Origin: an uncultured Flavobacteriaceae bacterium
Lineage (GTDB): Bacteria; Bacteroidota; Bacteroidia; Flavobacteriales; Flavobacteriaceae
Direction: 5' to 3'
DNA: 64,000 nt
Assembly: GCA_937136455.1 (NCBI GenBank)
Contig: CAKZOO010000179.1
Coordinates: 1 to 64,000 of the forward strand
Below, in pieces: positions 17,804 to 28,870 of this stretch. Each line of letters opens with the position of its first letter. Within the stretch, counting starts at the first letter, position 1. Under the pieces are notes generated by a model. That model searched no databases. It saw nothing but the letters and a program-made list of their open reading frames with translations, and was not told the origin of the DNA. Made by a program: the position numbers and the translations under genes.

Positions 17804-17821
17804 TCCTTTAAAATAAAATTT

Positions 17822-19099
17822 ATGGAACGCGATCAAATCATTTTCGATCTAATTAAAGAGGAAGAGAAACGCCAATTAGAAGGTTTGGAACTCATTGCCT
17901 CTGAAAACTTTGTAAGCCCACAGGTTATGGAGGCTGCAGGTAGTGTACTGACTAATAAATACGCAGAAGGTTACCCAGAAAAGCGCTATTACGGTGGTTG
18001 TCAAGTGGTTGATCAAGTGGAGCAGCTCGCTATTGATAGAGCTTGTGAGCTGTTTGGAGCAGAATACGCAAACGTTCAGCCTCATTCTGGATCTCAGGCC
18101 AATGCTTCTGTATACCACGCTTGTTTACAGCCTGGTGATACTATTTTAGGGTTTGATCTTTCACATGGAGGTCACCTTACTCATGGCTCTCCAGTTAACT
18201 TCTCAGGAAAATTATACAACCCAGTATTTTACGGAGTTGAAAAAGAAACAGGTCGTCTAAACTACGACAATATCCAAAAGATTGCTGAAAAAGAGCAACC
18301 AAAATTAATTATCGCTGGTGCTTCAGCATATTCTAGAGAAATTGATTACAAGCGTTTTAGAGAAATTGCTGATTCAGTAGGAGCGTTACTTTTAGCAGAT
18401 ATTGCACATCCAGCAGGACTCATTGCCAAGGGTATCTTAATGGATCCAATTCCACATTGTCACTTTGTTACAACAACAACTCACAAAACCCTTAGAGGTC
18501 CAAGAGGAGGATTGATCTTAATGGGTAAAGATTTTGATAACCCATTTGGAATTACCCTTAAAGATGGTACTCCTAGAAAAATGTCAGCTTTATTAAACTT
18601 AGCAGTATTTCCTGGAAACCAAGGTGGTCCATTAGAGCATATTATCGCTGCTAAGGCAATTGCCTTTGGAGAAGCTTTGACAGATGAATACTTACACTAT
18701 ATGATTCAGGTTCGCAACAATGCTCAAGCAATGGCAGAAGCATTTGTAAAAAGAGGATACGATATCATTTCAGGAGGTACCGACAATCACATGATGCTTA
18801 TCGATCTTCGAAATAAAGACATCACTGGTAAAGAAGCTGAAGCCGTATTAGTTCAGGCGGATATTACTTCGAACAAGAATATGGTTCCATTTGATGATAA
18901 ATCTCCATTTGTAACTTCTGGAATTCGTTTTGGAACTGCAGCAGTGACTACAAGAGGTTTAAAAGAAGCTGATATGGAAACAATCGTTTCGCTTATTGAT
19001 AAGGTTCTTATGAATAAAGAAGATGAGGCTGTAATTTCAGAGGTAAGAGCTCAGGTAAACGAGCTTATGTCAAACAGACCTTTGTTTGTGGCTCAATAA
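17822..19099 (+). CDS. glyA: Serine hydroxymethyltransferase
   Basis: GlyA converts serine and tetrahydrofolate to glycine and 5,10-methylenetetrahydrofolate, the main source of one-carbon units. The 425-residue length is typical. Motifs include [11 protein letters not shown], the [13 protein letters not shown] substrate loop, and the PLP Lys K222 in [13 protein letters not shown]. The ATG at 17822 is preferred over an upstream in-frame TTG near 17801, because the TTG lies inside the promoter-like TATTTTTG. Codons ending in C for Asn and Tyr are frequent here compared with neighbours, as in highly expressed genes. Confidence 0.97.
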   Translation: MERDQIIFDLIKEEEKRQLEGLELIASENFVSPQVMEAAGSVLTNKYAEGYPEKRYYGGCQVVDQVEQLAIDRACELFGAEYANVQPHSGSQANASVYHACLQPGDTILGFDLSHGGHLTHGSPVNFSGKLYNPVFYGVEKETGRLNYDNIQKIAEKEQPKLIIAGASAYSREIDYKRFREIADSVGALLLADIAHPAGLIAKGILMDPIPHCHFVTTTTHKTLRGPRGGLILMGKDFDNPFGITLKDGTPRKMSALLNLAVFPGNQGGPLEHIIAAKAIAFGEALTDEYLHYMIQVRNNAQAMAEAFVKRGYDIISGGTDNHMMLIDLRNKDITGKEAEAVLVQADITSNKNMVPFDDKSPFVTSGIRFGTAAVTTRGLKEADMETIVSLIDKVLMNKEDEAVISEVRAQVNELMSNRPLFVAQ

Positions 19100-19120
19100 A
19101 TTTATAAGCTTAAAATACAC

Positions 19121-19156
19121 TAACCGCTTTGGGAAACCGAGGCGGTTATTTTTTTT
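19121..19156 (+). terminator. Strong terminator after glyA, overlapping the next gene's stop
   Basis: TAACCGC (19121-19127) pairs with GCGGTTA (19142-19148). The stem continues inward with five more pairs (two of them wobbles) to a GAAA tetraloop at 19133-19136, and a run of T follows from 19149. The final TTA of the stem is also the stop codon (TAA on the minus strand) of the convergent cyclotransferase gene. Confidence 0.85.
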
Positions 19157-20186
19157 CTACTATTTTAACTTCAAAGAGTTTATCCCATTTTTTTCCAGTC
19201 ACAAAGAATGTTTTGCGATCTGGGTGATAAGCAACTCCATTGAGTACATCTAAAGCAGGGTGTTTGCTTACTTTGTCTTTTAAGCCGCCAAAATTAATGA
19301 CTCCTTCAATAGCTCCAGAGCTCGCATCGATAATCATCATGCTTTCTTTGAGGTATACATTGGCGTATATTTTACCATCGACGAATTCCAATTCATTGGT
19401 TTTATTGAAAAATGATTTATCGGTAACAGTCTGTAATTTATCTTCTTCAATAAGGCTATTTGAATTCAACTTCCAAATATTTTGAGTTCCATCGCTCTTG
19501 TAAATTTGGTTCGCAGTATCATGAGTAAGTCCCCAGCCTTCTTTGCTCTGCCCGTACGCAAATTCTCCAATTTTATTAAAATCTAAATCGAAGAGATATC
19601 CTATTTTAGACTGCCAAGTTAACATGTAAATGGTGTCGTTGATAATCGTGATTCCCTCTCCAAAAACAGATGGATCCAAATCTATTTTATTGAGAACTTT
19701 ACCAGTCTTATAATCTACTTTTCTCAGTGAAGATTCCCCTCTTAGACCAGTGCTTTCATATAGATCTCCCTTATAGAATTCCAAGCCTTGTGTATAAGCT
19801 GTTTGATCGTGAGGGTAGGTTGCAACGAGTTCATAGGTGTAGAGTTTAGGAGTTCTATCGTTAAAGACTTGGATGGTTTTCGAATCCTTGAAAGTCTTAC
19901 CCTCGTAATCAATTTCATAAGAAAGCTTAAGAGTTCCCAATTGTTCAGTGTTCAATGTGATGCTATCGTTGTTAAAATCAATAGGAGAATTGTTTAATTC
20001 AAATCGAATAGCCTCTATGGAAAACTCTTGTGGATTATTGATTTTCACTTTTAATTGATCATTTTTTTGATAATTCTTTTGATTGGGTTCTAATACGAGA
20101 TCAAAAGCCTTGGTGTTGGTATTTGAACTACCACAAGAAAGATTGATTAAAAGGGCGAATACGATTCCTAACTGATACAGCTTCAT
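19146..20186 (-). CDS. Glutaminyl-peptide cyclotransferase, lipoprotein
   Basis: This enzyme cyclises N-terminal glutamine to pyroglutamate. The 346-residue protein begins with a lipoprotein signal (lipobox LINLSC, Cys at residue 18). It then has a beta-rich linker of about 90 residues and a beta-propeller domain of the plant and bacterial glutamine cyclotransferase type, with the conserved HDQTAYTQGLEFYKGDLYESTG, FGEGITIINDTIYMLTW and GWGLTHD. It is expected to be anchored in the periplasm or on the outer membrane and to act on exported peptides. Its stop codon lies in the glyA terminator hairpin. Confidence 0.88.
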   Translation of the reverse strand: MKLYQLGIVFALLINLSCGSSNTNTKAFDLVLEPNQKNYQKNDQLKVKINNPQEFSIEAIRFELNNSPIDFNNDSITLNTEQLGTLKLSYEIDYEGKTFKDSKTIQVFNDRTPKLYTYELVATYPHDQTAYTQGLEFYKGDLYESTGLRGESSLRKVDYKTGKVLNKIDLDPSVFGEGITIINDTIYMLTWQSKIGYLFDLDFNKIGEFAYGQSKEGWGLTHDTANQIYKSDGTQNIWKLNSNSLIEEDKLQTVTDKSFFNKTNELEFVDGKIYANVYLKESMMIIDASSGAIEGVINFGGLKDKVSKHPALDVLNGVAYHPDRKTFFVTGKKWDKLFEVKIVEKK

Positions 20187-20234
20187 AGAAATGGACTAAC
20201 TATTAAAAAAGTTAAAATTAAGGATGTAATTCGA

Positions 20235-20264
20235 TTGTGCAAAATATAAAAGGATGTATATTTG
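20235..20264 (+). promoter_or_regulatory. Promoter of the SRP RNA gene
   Basis: TTG at 20235-20237 and TATATTTG at 20257-20264 are separated by 19 bp, which matches the Bacteroidota -33/-7 arrangement (TTTG, 19-21 bp, TAnnTTTG). The start of the RNA at about 20269 lies 5 bases after the -7 element. It is the best-supported promoter in the window. Confidence 0.75.
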
Positions 20265-20268
20265 CAGC

Positions 20269-20365
20269 GGGCAAGTCCTACACGACCAGCTCCCCCAGAA
20301 TCCCCCAGGGTGGGAACGCAGCAAGGGTATGGGGTTGTAGCGGTGCGATGTAGATCGCTTGCCCT
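20269..20365 (+). ncRNA. ffs: Signal recognition particle RNA, small bacterial type
   Basis: The SRP RNA pairs with Ffh to target nascent membrane proteins. The ends GGGCAAG (from 20269) and CTTGCCC (to 20364) pair to close one long hairpin. The interior has a run of C (CCCCCAG) pairing with TATGGGG on the far side. The apical part reads GGGTGGGAACGCAGCAAGGG, that is a GGAA tetraloop followed by the conserved GCAGCA side of the Ffh-binding loop. Length is about 97 nt. A run of T after 20364 ends transcription. It has its own consensus promoter and lies between a divergent lipoprotein gene and an SDR gene. Confidence 0.9.
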
Positions 20366-20436
20366 TTTTTATTTTCCTTTCTTCTTATGGTAGTATAATC
20401 AGTTTTACTTAATTTGCTACTAGAAAATTAAACTAC

Positions 20437-21243
20437 ATGAGCAAAGTTGTACTGATTACCGGAGCTTCTTCAGGAATAGGTAAATCGATTGGAGTTTTTC
20501 TCTCAAAAAAAGGATACAAAGTTTACGGAACAGCCAGGAATCCTAGTAATTATCCAAATCACACAGAATTTCCATTAGTTGCATTAGATGTTTTAGATCA
20601 AAAGAGTATTCGACTATGTGTAAGTGAACTCATTGAGCTTGAAGGAAAGATTGATGTACTAGTCAATAACGCTGGAATGGGTATTACAGGAGCTCTTGAA
20701 GAGACCCCATTCCATGAAATTGATCGCGTTATGGATACCAACTTTAAGGGACCTATGCGAGTTATCAATGCTGTTGTTCCCTCAATGAGATCAATTAACA
20801 ATGGATTGATCATCAATATTACGTCAGTCGCTGGATATATGGGATTGCCGTATAGGGGTATTTACTCCGCATCCAAATCAGCTTTTGAAATGATAACTGA
20901 GGCTTACCGAATGGAACTCAAAGCTTTTGGAATTCAAATGTGTGCTTTGGCACCGGGTGATTTTGAAACCAATATTGCGGCTGGTAGATTTCATACAGAC
21001 ATCAATGAAAAATCCCCATATCATCCTCAATACAGGGATGTTTTAAAACAAATGGATGATCATGTAAAGTCTGGTAAGGATCCAATAGCAGTGGCTTATA
21101 TGGTTGAAAAGATTATAAACACTAAGAATCCAAAGGTTCATTATGTAGTGGGAAGTCCTCTTCAAAATTTTTCTTTAATCTTAAAAAAACTACTGCCTTC
21201 AAAAACTTACGAACGTATGTTGATGAATCATTATAAAATTTGA
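20437..21243 (+). CDS. Short-chain dehydrogenase/reductase
   Basis: This is a classical SDR of 268 residues. The cofactor motif is TGASSGIG (residues 7-14), followed by NNAGMG, the catalytic Ser in ITSVAG, and YSASKSA with the catalytic Tyr and Lys four residues apart. The residue after the second strand (TARNP) suggests NADP(H) preference, which is an inference. Substrate specificity cannot be read from sequence. The C-terminal part with PLQNFSLILKKLLPSKTYERM is longer and more hydrophobic than in minimal SDRs. It stands alone after the SRP RNA. Confidence 0.88.
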   Translation: MSKVVLITGASSGIGKSIGVFLSKKGYKVYGTARNPSNYPNHTEFPLVALDVLDQKSIRLCVSELIELEGKIDVLVNNAGMGITGALEETPFHEIDRVMDTNFKGPMRVINAVVPSMRSINNGLIINITSVAGYMGLPYRGIYSASKSAFEMITEAYRMELKAFGIQMCALAPGDFETNIAAGRFHTDINEKSPYHPQYRDVLKQMDDHVKSGKDPIAVAYMVEKIINTKNPKVHYVVGSPLQNFSLILKKLLPSKTYERMLMNHYKI

Positions 21244-21275
21244 ATTCTCATAACGTAACAAAACAATAGAAGTTC

Positions 21276-21283
21276 TATCTTTG
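21276..21283 (+). promoter_or_regulatory. -7 promoter element for the transaldolase gene
   Basis: TATCTTTG matches TAnnTTTG and lies 26 bases before the ATG at 21310. Confidence 0.45.
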
Positions 21284-21309
21284 AACAATATTTTAAAAAA
21301 AACCACCTC

Positions 21310-21963
21310 ATGAAATTTTTTATCGATACTGCTAACTTGGATCAGATCAAAGAAGCCCAATCACTAGGAATCTTAGACGGAGTAACTACTAACCCATCGT
21401 TGATGGCTAAAGAAGGAATCACCGGGCAAGATAATATTTTGCAACACTATGTAGATATCTGTAATATCGTCGATGGGGATGTGTCCGCTGAAGTGATTTC
21501 AACAGATTTTGAAGGAATGGTTAGAGAAGGAGAAGCACTCGCGGCGCTTCACGATCAAATCGTAATTAAATTACCGATGATCAAAGATGGAGTTAAGGCT
21601 TGTAAATATTTTTCTTCTAAGGGTATTAAGACCAATGTTACCTTAGTTTTTTCAGCAGGTCAAGCATTGCTTGCAGCTAAGGCAGGAGCGACTTATGTAT
21701 CTCCCTTTATTGGACGTTTAGATGATATTTCAACGGATGGTCTTCACTTGATTTCAGAAATTCGTCATATCTATGACAATTACGGTTTTGAAACTGAAAT
21801 ACTAGCAGCATCTGTTCGTCATACGATGCATGTAATTGACTGTGCAAAGATTGGTGCAGATGTAATGACTGGTCCACTTTCTTCTATTGTTGGATTGTTA
21901 AAACACCCGCTAACTGATAGTGGTTTAGCTCAGTTTTTAGCAGACTACCAAAAAGGAAACTAA
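21310..21963 (+). CDS. Small transaldolase / fructose-6-phosphate aldolase type (TalC family)
   Basis: The 217-residue protein belongs to the short transaldolase subfamily, which transfers a dihydroxyacetone unit in the pentose phosphate pathway or cleaves fructose 6-phosphate. Motifs are [28 protein letters not shown], the Schiff-base Lys K87 in IVIKLPM, and [15 protein letters not shown] [10 protein letters not shown]. The family member in Bacteroidota usually serves as the transaldolase. It is monocistronic; the convergent gene ends 9 bases later. Confidence 0.93.
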   Translation: MKFFIDTANLDQIKEAQSLGILDGVTTNPSLMAKEGITGQDNILQHYVDICNIVDGDVSAEVISTDFEGMVREGEALAALHDQIVIKLPMIKDGVKACKYFSSKGIKTNVTLVFSAGQALLAAKAGATYVSPFIGRLDDISTDGLHLISEIRHIYDNYGFETEILAASVRHTMHVIDCAKIGADVMTGPLSSIVGLLKHPLTDSGLAQFLADYQKGN

Positions 21964-21972
21964 TTACTTCTA

Positions 21973-23349
21973 CTAAAAAGAAGTTAGAAGATTAGCGAAA
22001 GCATCTTCGATAAAACCGTCTTGTATGATGATACTTTTAAAGGGATTGTCAATCACAAGACGGTTTTGTATGTCTAGCTGTGGCGCGTAGAATTGATAAT
22101 CAGAATTAAGTCGAGAGCTTCTAACAATCGAACGCCATCTGTAGTCATTGTTGTGAGGACTGATTCCTATAAAAGTATATTCAGGATAAATTTTTTCTAA
22201 TTGTTTGACGCGTTCTTGAATCTTGTAAAATGTCGATTCGTAGCTTGGAGACCAAAAGTAAAGAACCACTTTTTTGTTCTGAGATATTTGTCTTAAATCG
22301 GTGCGAATACCTTGATAAGATACAATTTCTATTGAAGGGACTTCTTTCTTAGGTTGAAGGTTTAAAATATTTTGGTAGACATCTTCGATTTCATTTAAGT
22401 GTATATTATAAGCTGAGTATTTTGAAAAGGCATTGTGAAAATCTTCGATATTATCTCTAGAATCTCTAGACTTGATATAGTATTGAATAGCAATATTTCT
22501 AAAGAGATTGTCTTTAAGGCGTTTGTCGATATTTAAGGAATCAACAACAATTAATTTGTGCTTGTTAAAATGAACGATTTGATTTTTTTCAATGGGCTGT
22601 GGACATTTGTCATTACAATTTAAAAAGGCCAAATTGCCCAGTTGATATTTCATATAACTGTAGTAGGGACTGTAGAAATATAAATCTTTGTGATTGAGCT
22701 TTAGCTCTTTTCTATAGCTGTAAAAGTCTTTGGGAAGCTGGATGTGATTGTGAGTTCTGCGATTGACTTTGTGAAAGAAGGGGTATTTTTCTTTAAATAC
22801 ATAGACGTTGTAATCGATTGATGCCTTTACAATATCTAATGCTTTAGGACTCAATTTAATTTCGTCTTCTAAATTATTGAGCATTTGAAGTTTCTTATCT
22901 CTGAGGGATTTAATCTCAAGATCAAAAGCAACAGGATTGAGATCGTAAAGTGAATTCATCTGAAGTTCTTCTTCCTCTTTCTGTAATAGTAATTCAACTA
23001 AAAAATTATTAACCTCGGCACCTTTTCCAGAAAAAACTAGTGATTCATCAAAGGCCAAGGTATTTAATCTCATATTTATGCTATCGCCTTTTTGAAGATA
23101 GATGTAGTTAAATTCTGGTTCGTGATAAAAATGATAGAGTCCTTCTTCTAAATCGTTAAATTTAATTTTAAAGCGATTGTTGTGATCGATTTGAGCGGAA
23201 TCAATAACCTTATCATCCTTAAACAATACGAGGTATTCTGAGGTTGGATTGACAATTTCACCACCAATATATACTTTGGAGGCAGAGCGGTCAATACTAC
23301 CACAGCTGATGATAAGCAATAATCCAATTAGAATACCGAGTTGTTTCAC
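21973..23349 (-). CDS. Thioredoxin-fold lipoprotein lacking the CxxC motif
   Basis: The 458-residue protein has a lipoprotein signal (ILLIISC-type lipobox, Cys near residue 16). The N-terminal part (about 28-115) resembles the DUF4369 beta domain found before TlpA-type thioredoxins in Bacteroidota. A helical middle and a C-terminal thioredoxin-like domain (about 345-458) follow. At the active-site position the sequence is W366-S-P-S-Y, where redox-active members have WCxxC, so it cannot do dithiol chemistry there. It is probably exported and anchored; binding or structural roles are possible. It is a single gene between two convergent and divergent neighbours. Confidence 0.7.
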   Translation of the reverse strand: MKQLGILIGLLLIISCGSIDRSASKVYIGGEIVNPTSEYLVLFKDDKVIDSAQIDHNNRFKIKFNDLEEGLYHFYHEPEFNYIYLQKGDSINMRLNTLAFDESLVFSGKGAEVNNFLVELLLQKEEEELQMNSLYDLNPVAFDLEIKSLRDKKLQMLNNLEDEIKLSPKALDIVKASIDYNVYVFKEKYPFFHKVNRRTHNHIQLPKDFYSYRKELKLNHKDLYFYSPYYSYMKYQLGNLAFLNCNDKCPQPIEKNQIVHFNKHKLIVVDSLNIDKRLKDNLFRNIAIQYYIKSRDSRDNIEDFHNAFSKYSAYNIHLNEIEDVYQNILNLQPKKEVPSIEIVSYQGIRTDLRQISQNKKVVLYFWSPSYESTFYKIQERVKQLEKIYPEYTFIGISPHNNDYRWRSIVRSSRLNSDYQFYAPQLDIQNRLVIDNPFKSIIIQDGFIEDAFANLLTSF

Positions 23350-23446
23350 GAGTTTGTTTTATTGTACTCAAATTTACTACAGTTGCTACTAGCTCAGTGT
23401 TAATAGCTCGTTAAAAGACTCCTAAATTAATTTATCACGAATGCTA

Positions 23447-25111
<1,665 letters not shown>

Positions 25112-27532
25112 TTATCTTAGCTGTGCATCAAAATCTTTTTCAAAACACTCTTGTAACTTTGTCATAATCTTATCGATCTGTTTGTCGGTAAGCGTACTTT
25201 CTTGATCTAATAGAGTAAAGCTTAGTCCATAGGATTTCTTTCCTTTTGGCAAATTGTTACCCGTGTAAACATCAAATAAACTCACCTCTTTTAAGAATTT
25301 GCGCTCTGTGTTAAAAGCTGCAGTTCTAAGACTTTCAAATTGGTGTTCTTCTGGTATTAGAAGTGCAAAATCTCTATTGACTTCTGGGTATTTAGGAATT
25401 TCTTTGAATTGAATTTCTCCTCTAGGAATCAGTGTTAGGATGTGGTCCCAATTAAAATCAGCATATAGAACCTCCTGTTTAATGTCAAATTTACTGAGCA
25501 GAGATTTCTTTACAATTCCAAAACTGACGAGTTCTCGTTTTTTATAAGCGTAGGTGAGGCCTTCAGAAAAAAGATCTGTTGATGCTTGAGAATTTTTGTT
25601 GAATTGTACTCCTAATCGTGTTAAAGTGTTTTCGACAACCGATTTTAGATAAAAGAAATCAGAGGCTCTTTCTAAACTATTCCACGAATCAACTTCTCTG
25701 TTTCCAGTAATATATACTGCGAGGTGTTTTTGTTCTTGTAATTTCTCTTCGTTTCTAGAGTAAGTCTTACCGAATTCAAAAAGCTTGAGATTTGATTTTC
25801 TGCGATTTATATTGTAGTTGAGTGTTTCCAATCCTGTAAAAAGCATTGAAGTTCTCAAAGTTGAAAGATCAGCAGAGAGGGGGTTGAGCATACTTACAGC
25901 TTCACCATCAACTGGTAAAATTTCTAAGTATTTTTCAGAGGATAAACTATTGGTCATGATTTCAAAGAATCCTTGAGACGCCAATAAATTACCAATGCTA
26001 TTTTGAACCTTGTGATCGTCAAAAGCTGACATTTTTGCTGTTGAAGCATTGACTTTGGTACTGAATTCAATATTGTTATATCCGTAAACTCTTAGAATTT
26101 CTTCTATTACATCGACCTCTCTTTGGACATCTGTTCTGTAAAAAGGTATGGTTAAGCCCATTCCCGTTTCAGTGACATTATTGACTTTAATTTCTAAGGA
26201 AGATAGAATGGATTTGATCACTTCTCTTGGAATCTCTTGTCCGATGAGTGAGTTGATACGATCAAAAGTTAAAAACACCTGATGATCTTCTTTCTTTTTT
26301 GGGTAGAGATCTTCTATCTCTGAGCTAATGGTTCCACCTGCTAATTCTTTGATTAAGATAGCAGCTCTTCTAAGTGCGTATTCTACTAAATCGATATCAA
26401 TTCCTCTTTCGAATCTAAAAGAGGCATCGGTACTTAAACCGTGTCTTTTTGCAGTTTTGCGAACACTAACTGGATTAAAGTAAGCAGATTCTAAGAAAAT
26501 CGCTTTAGTGTCTTCAGTAACCCCTGAGTTCTTGCCTCCAAACACACCCGCAATACACAGCGGTTTTTCAGCGTCACAGATCATTAAATCTTCCGCATCT
26601 AGACTGCGTTCAACATCGTCAAGAGTTGTGAACTTTGTTCCAGCTTCCAGTGTTTTAACAATAATTTTATTGCCCTTGATTTTGTCGGCGTCAAAAGCGT
26701 GGAGGGGTTGCCCTAAATCGTGAAGTACGTAATTGGTAATGTCGACAACGTTGTTTTTAGGGTTGATTCCAATAGCTTTTAGCCTGTTTTGTAACCAATT
26801 AGGACTTGGTTTAATACTTAAATCGGTAATGGTAACTCCACAGTATCTTGGAGCTAATTCAGGATTGCGAACATCGATAGGTATTTGATGATTTCTTTTG
26901 TCAACAGTAAAATTCATCACCGAAGGGGTTATGATTCCTTTGGTAATACCTTGTTGAATAAGACCAGCTCTTAAATCTCTGGCAACTCCAAAGTGACTCA
27001 TAGCATCCGAGCGATTTGGAGTCAGTCCAATATCAAAAATTTGATCGCTTTCTACTTTAAAAACTTGACTGCAAGGGGTTCCAGGTTCTAATTCTGAATC
27101 TAGAATCATAATGCCGTCATGTGAATTTCCCAATCCTATTTCATCTTCAGCACAGATCATTCCTTGACTTACTTCACCTCGTATCTTACCTTTTTTAATG
27201 ACCCAAGATTCACCTTCAGGAGTGTAAAGAGTAGTTCCAACAGTTGCGACAGCTACCTTTTGCCCTTTTGCAACATTAGGTGCTCCACAGACAATTTGAA
27301 GCGGCTCATCTCCTCCTATGCATACAGTCGTTAAGCTTAATCGGTCTGCATTGGGATGTTTTTTACAAGTCAATACTTCTCCTACAACAACACCTTGTAA
27401 GCCTCCTTTAACAGATTCAAATTCGCTAACACCTTCTACTTCTAAACCTAGATCAGTTAATAGAGTAGCTGTTTTATCAGCATTCCAGTCAATTTCAATA
27501 AATTGTTTTAACCAGTTGTACGATATTTTCAT
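25112..27532 (-). CDS. pheT: Phenylalanine-tRNA ligase beta subunit
   Basis: PheT pairs with PheS to charge tRNA-Phe; the beta subunit carries tRNA binding and editing. The 806-residue length is standard. The N-terminal end is MKISYNWLKQFIEI, followed by the tRNA-binding OB domain (VVVGEVLTCKKHPNADRLS, in part), the editing B3/B4 region, B5, the catalytic-like core with RFERGIDIDLVEYALRRA, and a C-terminal anticodon-binding FDX-ACB domain. The ATG at 27532 is chosen; an in-frame start 54 bases further up would place the promoter-like CAAATATA in the leader only. PheS is not adjacent. Confidence 0.96.
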   Translation of the reverse strand: MKISYNWLKQFIEIDWNADKTATLLTDLGLEVEGVSEFESVKGGLQGVVVGEVLTCKKHPNADRLSLTTVCIGGDEPLQIVCGAPNVAKGQKVAVATVGTTLYTPEGESWVIKKGKIRGEVSQGMICAEDEIGLGNSHDGIMILDSELEPGTPCSQVFKVESDQIFDIGLTPNRSDAMSHFGVARDLRAGLIQQGITKGIITPSVMNFTVDKRNHQIPIDVRNPELAPRYCGVTITDLSIKPSPNWLQNRLKAIGINPKNNVVDITNYVLHDLGQPLHAFDADKIKGNKIIVKTLEAGTKFTTLDDVERSLDAEDLMICDAEKPLCIAGVFGGKNSGVTEDTKAIFLESAYFNPVSVRKTAKRHGLSTDASFRFERGIDIDLVEYALRRAAILIKELAGGTISSEIEDLYPKKKEDHQVFLTFDRINSLIGQEIPREVIKSILSSLEIKVNNVTETGMGLTIPFYRTDVQREVDVIEEILRVYGYNNIEFSTKVNASTAKMSAFDDHKVQNSIGNLLASQGFFEIMTNSLSSEKYLEILPVDGEAVSMLNPLSADLSTLRTSMLFTGLETLNYNINRRKSNLKLFEFGKTYSRNEEKLQEQKHLAVYITGNREVDSWNSLERASDFFYLKSVVENTLTRLGVQFNKNSQASTDLFSEGLTYAYKKRELVSFGIVKKSLLSKFDIKQEVLYADFNWDHILTLIPRGEIQFKEIPKYPEVNRDFALLIPEEHQFESLRTAAFNTERKFLKEVSLFDVYTGNNLPKGKKSYGLSFTLLDQESTLTDKQIDKIMTKLQECFEKDFDAQLR

Positions 27533-27573
27533 TTGAGTAATTCTACGATCGGATATCCGAAATTTACAAAGCA

Positions 27574-27581
27574 CAAATATA
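27574..27581 (-). promoter_or_regulatory. -7 promoter element for pheT
   Basis: On the minus strand this reads TATATTTG, an exact TAnnTTTG match, 41 bases before the pheT ATG. Confidence 0.5.
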
Positions 27582-27632
27582 AGCAATGACCAGTCGCTAC
27601 AGAAATTAAAAAATAGATATGTGATAGATTCT

Positions 27633-27640
27633 TATCTTTG
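27633..27640 (+). promoter_or_regulatory. -7 promoter element for the TlpA-like lipoprotein
   Basis: TATCTTTG matches TAnnTTTG and lies 18 bases before the ATG at 27659. It also argues against an earlier in-frame TTG start at 27638. Confidence 0.5.
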
Positions 27641-27658
27641 GGTCATAAAAATATTCCA

Positions 27659-28870
27659 ATGAGAACCTATTTCAGTTTGTTTATCAGTATAATTCTATTG
27701 TATTCATGTTCAGATTCAGCTGTAGAACCCATTTTGGGGACCTATAGAGCGGAAATGACAACCGTTGACAAGTCGATCTTGCCATTTAAATTTGAGTTGT
27801 TAAAGAGCTCTGATCAGCTAATTATGAAGGTGGAAAATGATAAAGAAACACTTATATATGACGAAATTCAGATTCTTGGAGATTCAATTCGAATCGATAT
27901 GCCACCTTTTGATGCTGTAATTATAGCTCAAATTGGAGAAGGTCGTCTCGATGGAAGATACCTCAAAGAAGAATCGGGAAGAGAAACGCCTTTCAGTGCC
28001 TATTTAAATGGGGCACCTAAATTTGAATCAACTAAAAAAGCAAATTTTGATCTCAGTGGTAACTACAAAACGGTTTTTAGACCTGAAAAACCTTATCCTG
28101 GACTAGGAATCTTTTCTCAAAATGGAAATGAGGTTTCAGGTACCTTTAGAAAAAACTCTGGGGATAATCGCTTTTTATCTGGGATTGTAAGTGGTGATTC
28201 CATTGTGCTTTCAACTTTTGATGGAGCACATCCATATCTTGTTAAGGCTGTAAAAAAAGGTGATACAATCTATGGTAAGTTGTATTATGAAAGTCATTCA
28301 GTAACAGAATTTTGGATGGTTGAAGACGACACATATGAATTGGCTGATGCAGCTGAACTTACGAAGCTCAATGAAGGATATGATCGAATCGATTTTAGTT
28401 TTAAAAGCCCTGATGGAACAATGGTAAGTTTAAGTGATGATCAATTTAAAGACAAGGTTGTCGTAGTACAAATCATGGGAACCTGGTGTCCTAATTGCTT
28501 GGATGAAACCAAGTTCTTTCTATCCTATATCAAGGAGAATCCATCAGAGGATTTAGCTTTTATTGGGCTTAGTTTTGAAAGTGCTCGTACTGAAGAACGA
28601 GCGATGATGAGAATTCAGAGAATGATCGATAAATTGGAGATTCCATATCCTGTTTTACTGGCTCAATACGGAAGTACTGACACGCAGCTAGCTCAAGAAA
28701 AATTACCGATGCTAGATGGAATAAGATCTTATCCTACGATGATTATTATTGATAAATATGGAAAAGTTCATTCTATTCACACTGGATTTAATGGACCAGC
28801 AACAGGAAAAGCTTACGAAGATTTTAAAAGGGAATTTGATGAGGAGATCAAAAGCCTACTCAACGACTAA
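27659..28870 (+). CDS. TlpA-like thioredoxin lipoprotein
   Basis: The 403-residue exported protein has a lipoprotein signal (ILLYSC). An N-terminal beta-rich domain of about 230 residues follows, and then a C-terminal TlpA/AhpC-type thioredoxin domain. The redox motif is C277-P-N-C280 (GTWCPNCLDE), and a later PTMIIIDKYGKVH segment carries the cis-Pro. It is expected to reduce or oxidise disulfides in periplasmic or surface proteins. This contrasts with the cysteine-less relative at 21973-23349. Its stop overlaps the convergent stop of the leuB-like gene by 4 bases. Confidence 0.85.
   Translation: MRTYFSLFISIILLYSCSDSAVEPILGTYRAEMTTVDKSILPFKFELLKSSDQLIMKVENDKETLIYDEIQILGDSIRIDMPPFDAVIIAQIGEGRLDGRYLKEESGRETPFSAYLNGAPKFESTKKANFDLSGNYKTVFRPEKPYPGLGIFSQNGNEVSGTFRKNSGDNRFLSGIVSGDSIVLSTFDGAHPYLVKAVKKGDTIYGKLYYESHSVTEFWMVEDDTYELADAAELTKLNEGYDRIDFSFKSPDGTMVSLSDDQFKDKVVVVQIMGTWCPNCLDETKFFLSYIKENPSEDLAFIGLSFESARTEERAMMRIQRMIDKLEIPYPVLLAQYGSTDTQLAQEKLPMLDGIRSYPTMIIIDKYGKVHSIHTGFNGPATGKAYEDFKREFDEEIKSLLND

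Noticed and set aside
20269..20365. Short GC-rich hairpin that could be tmRNA or a riboswitch before the SDR gene
   Set aside because: The closing stem, the GGAA tetraloop and the GCAGCA side match SRP RNA. It has its own promoter and terminator and lacks a tRNA-like end.
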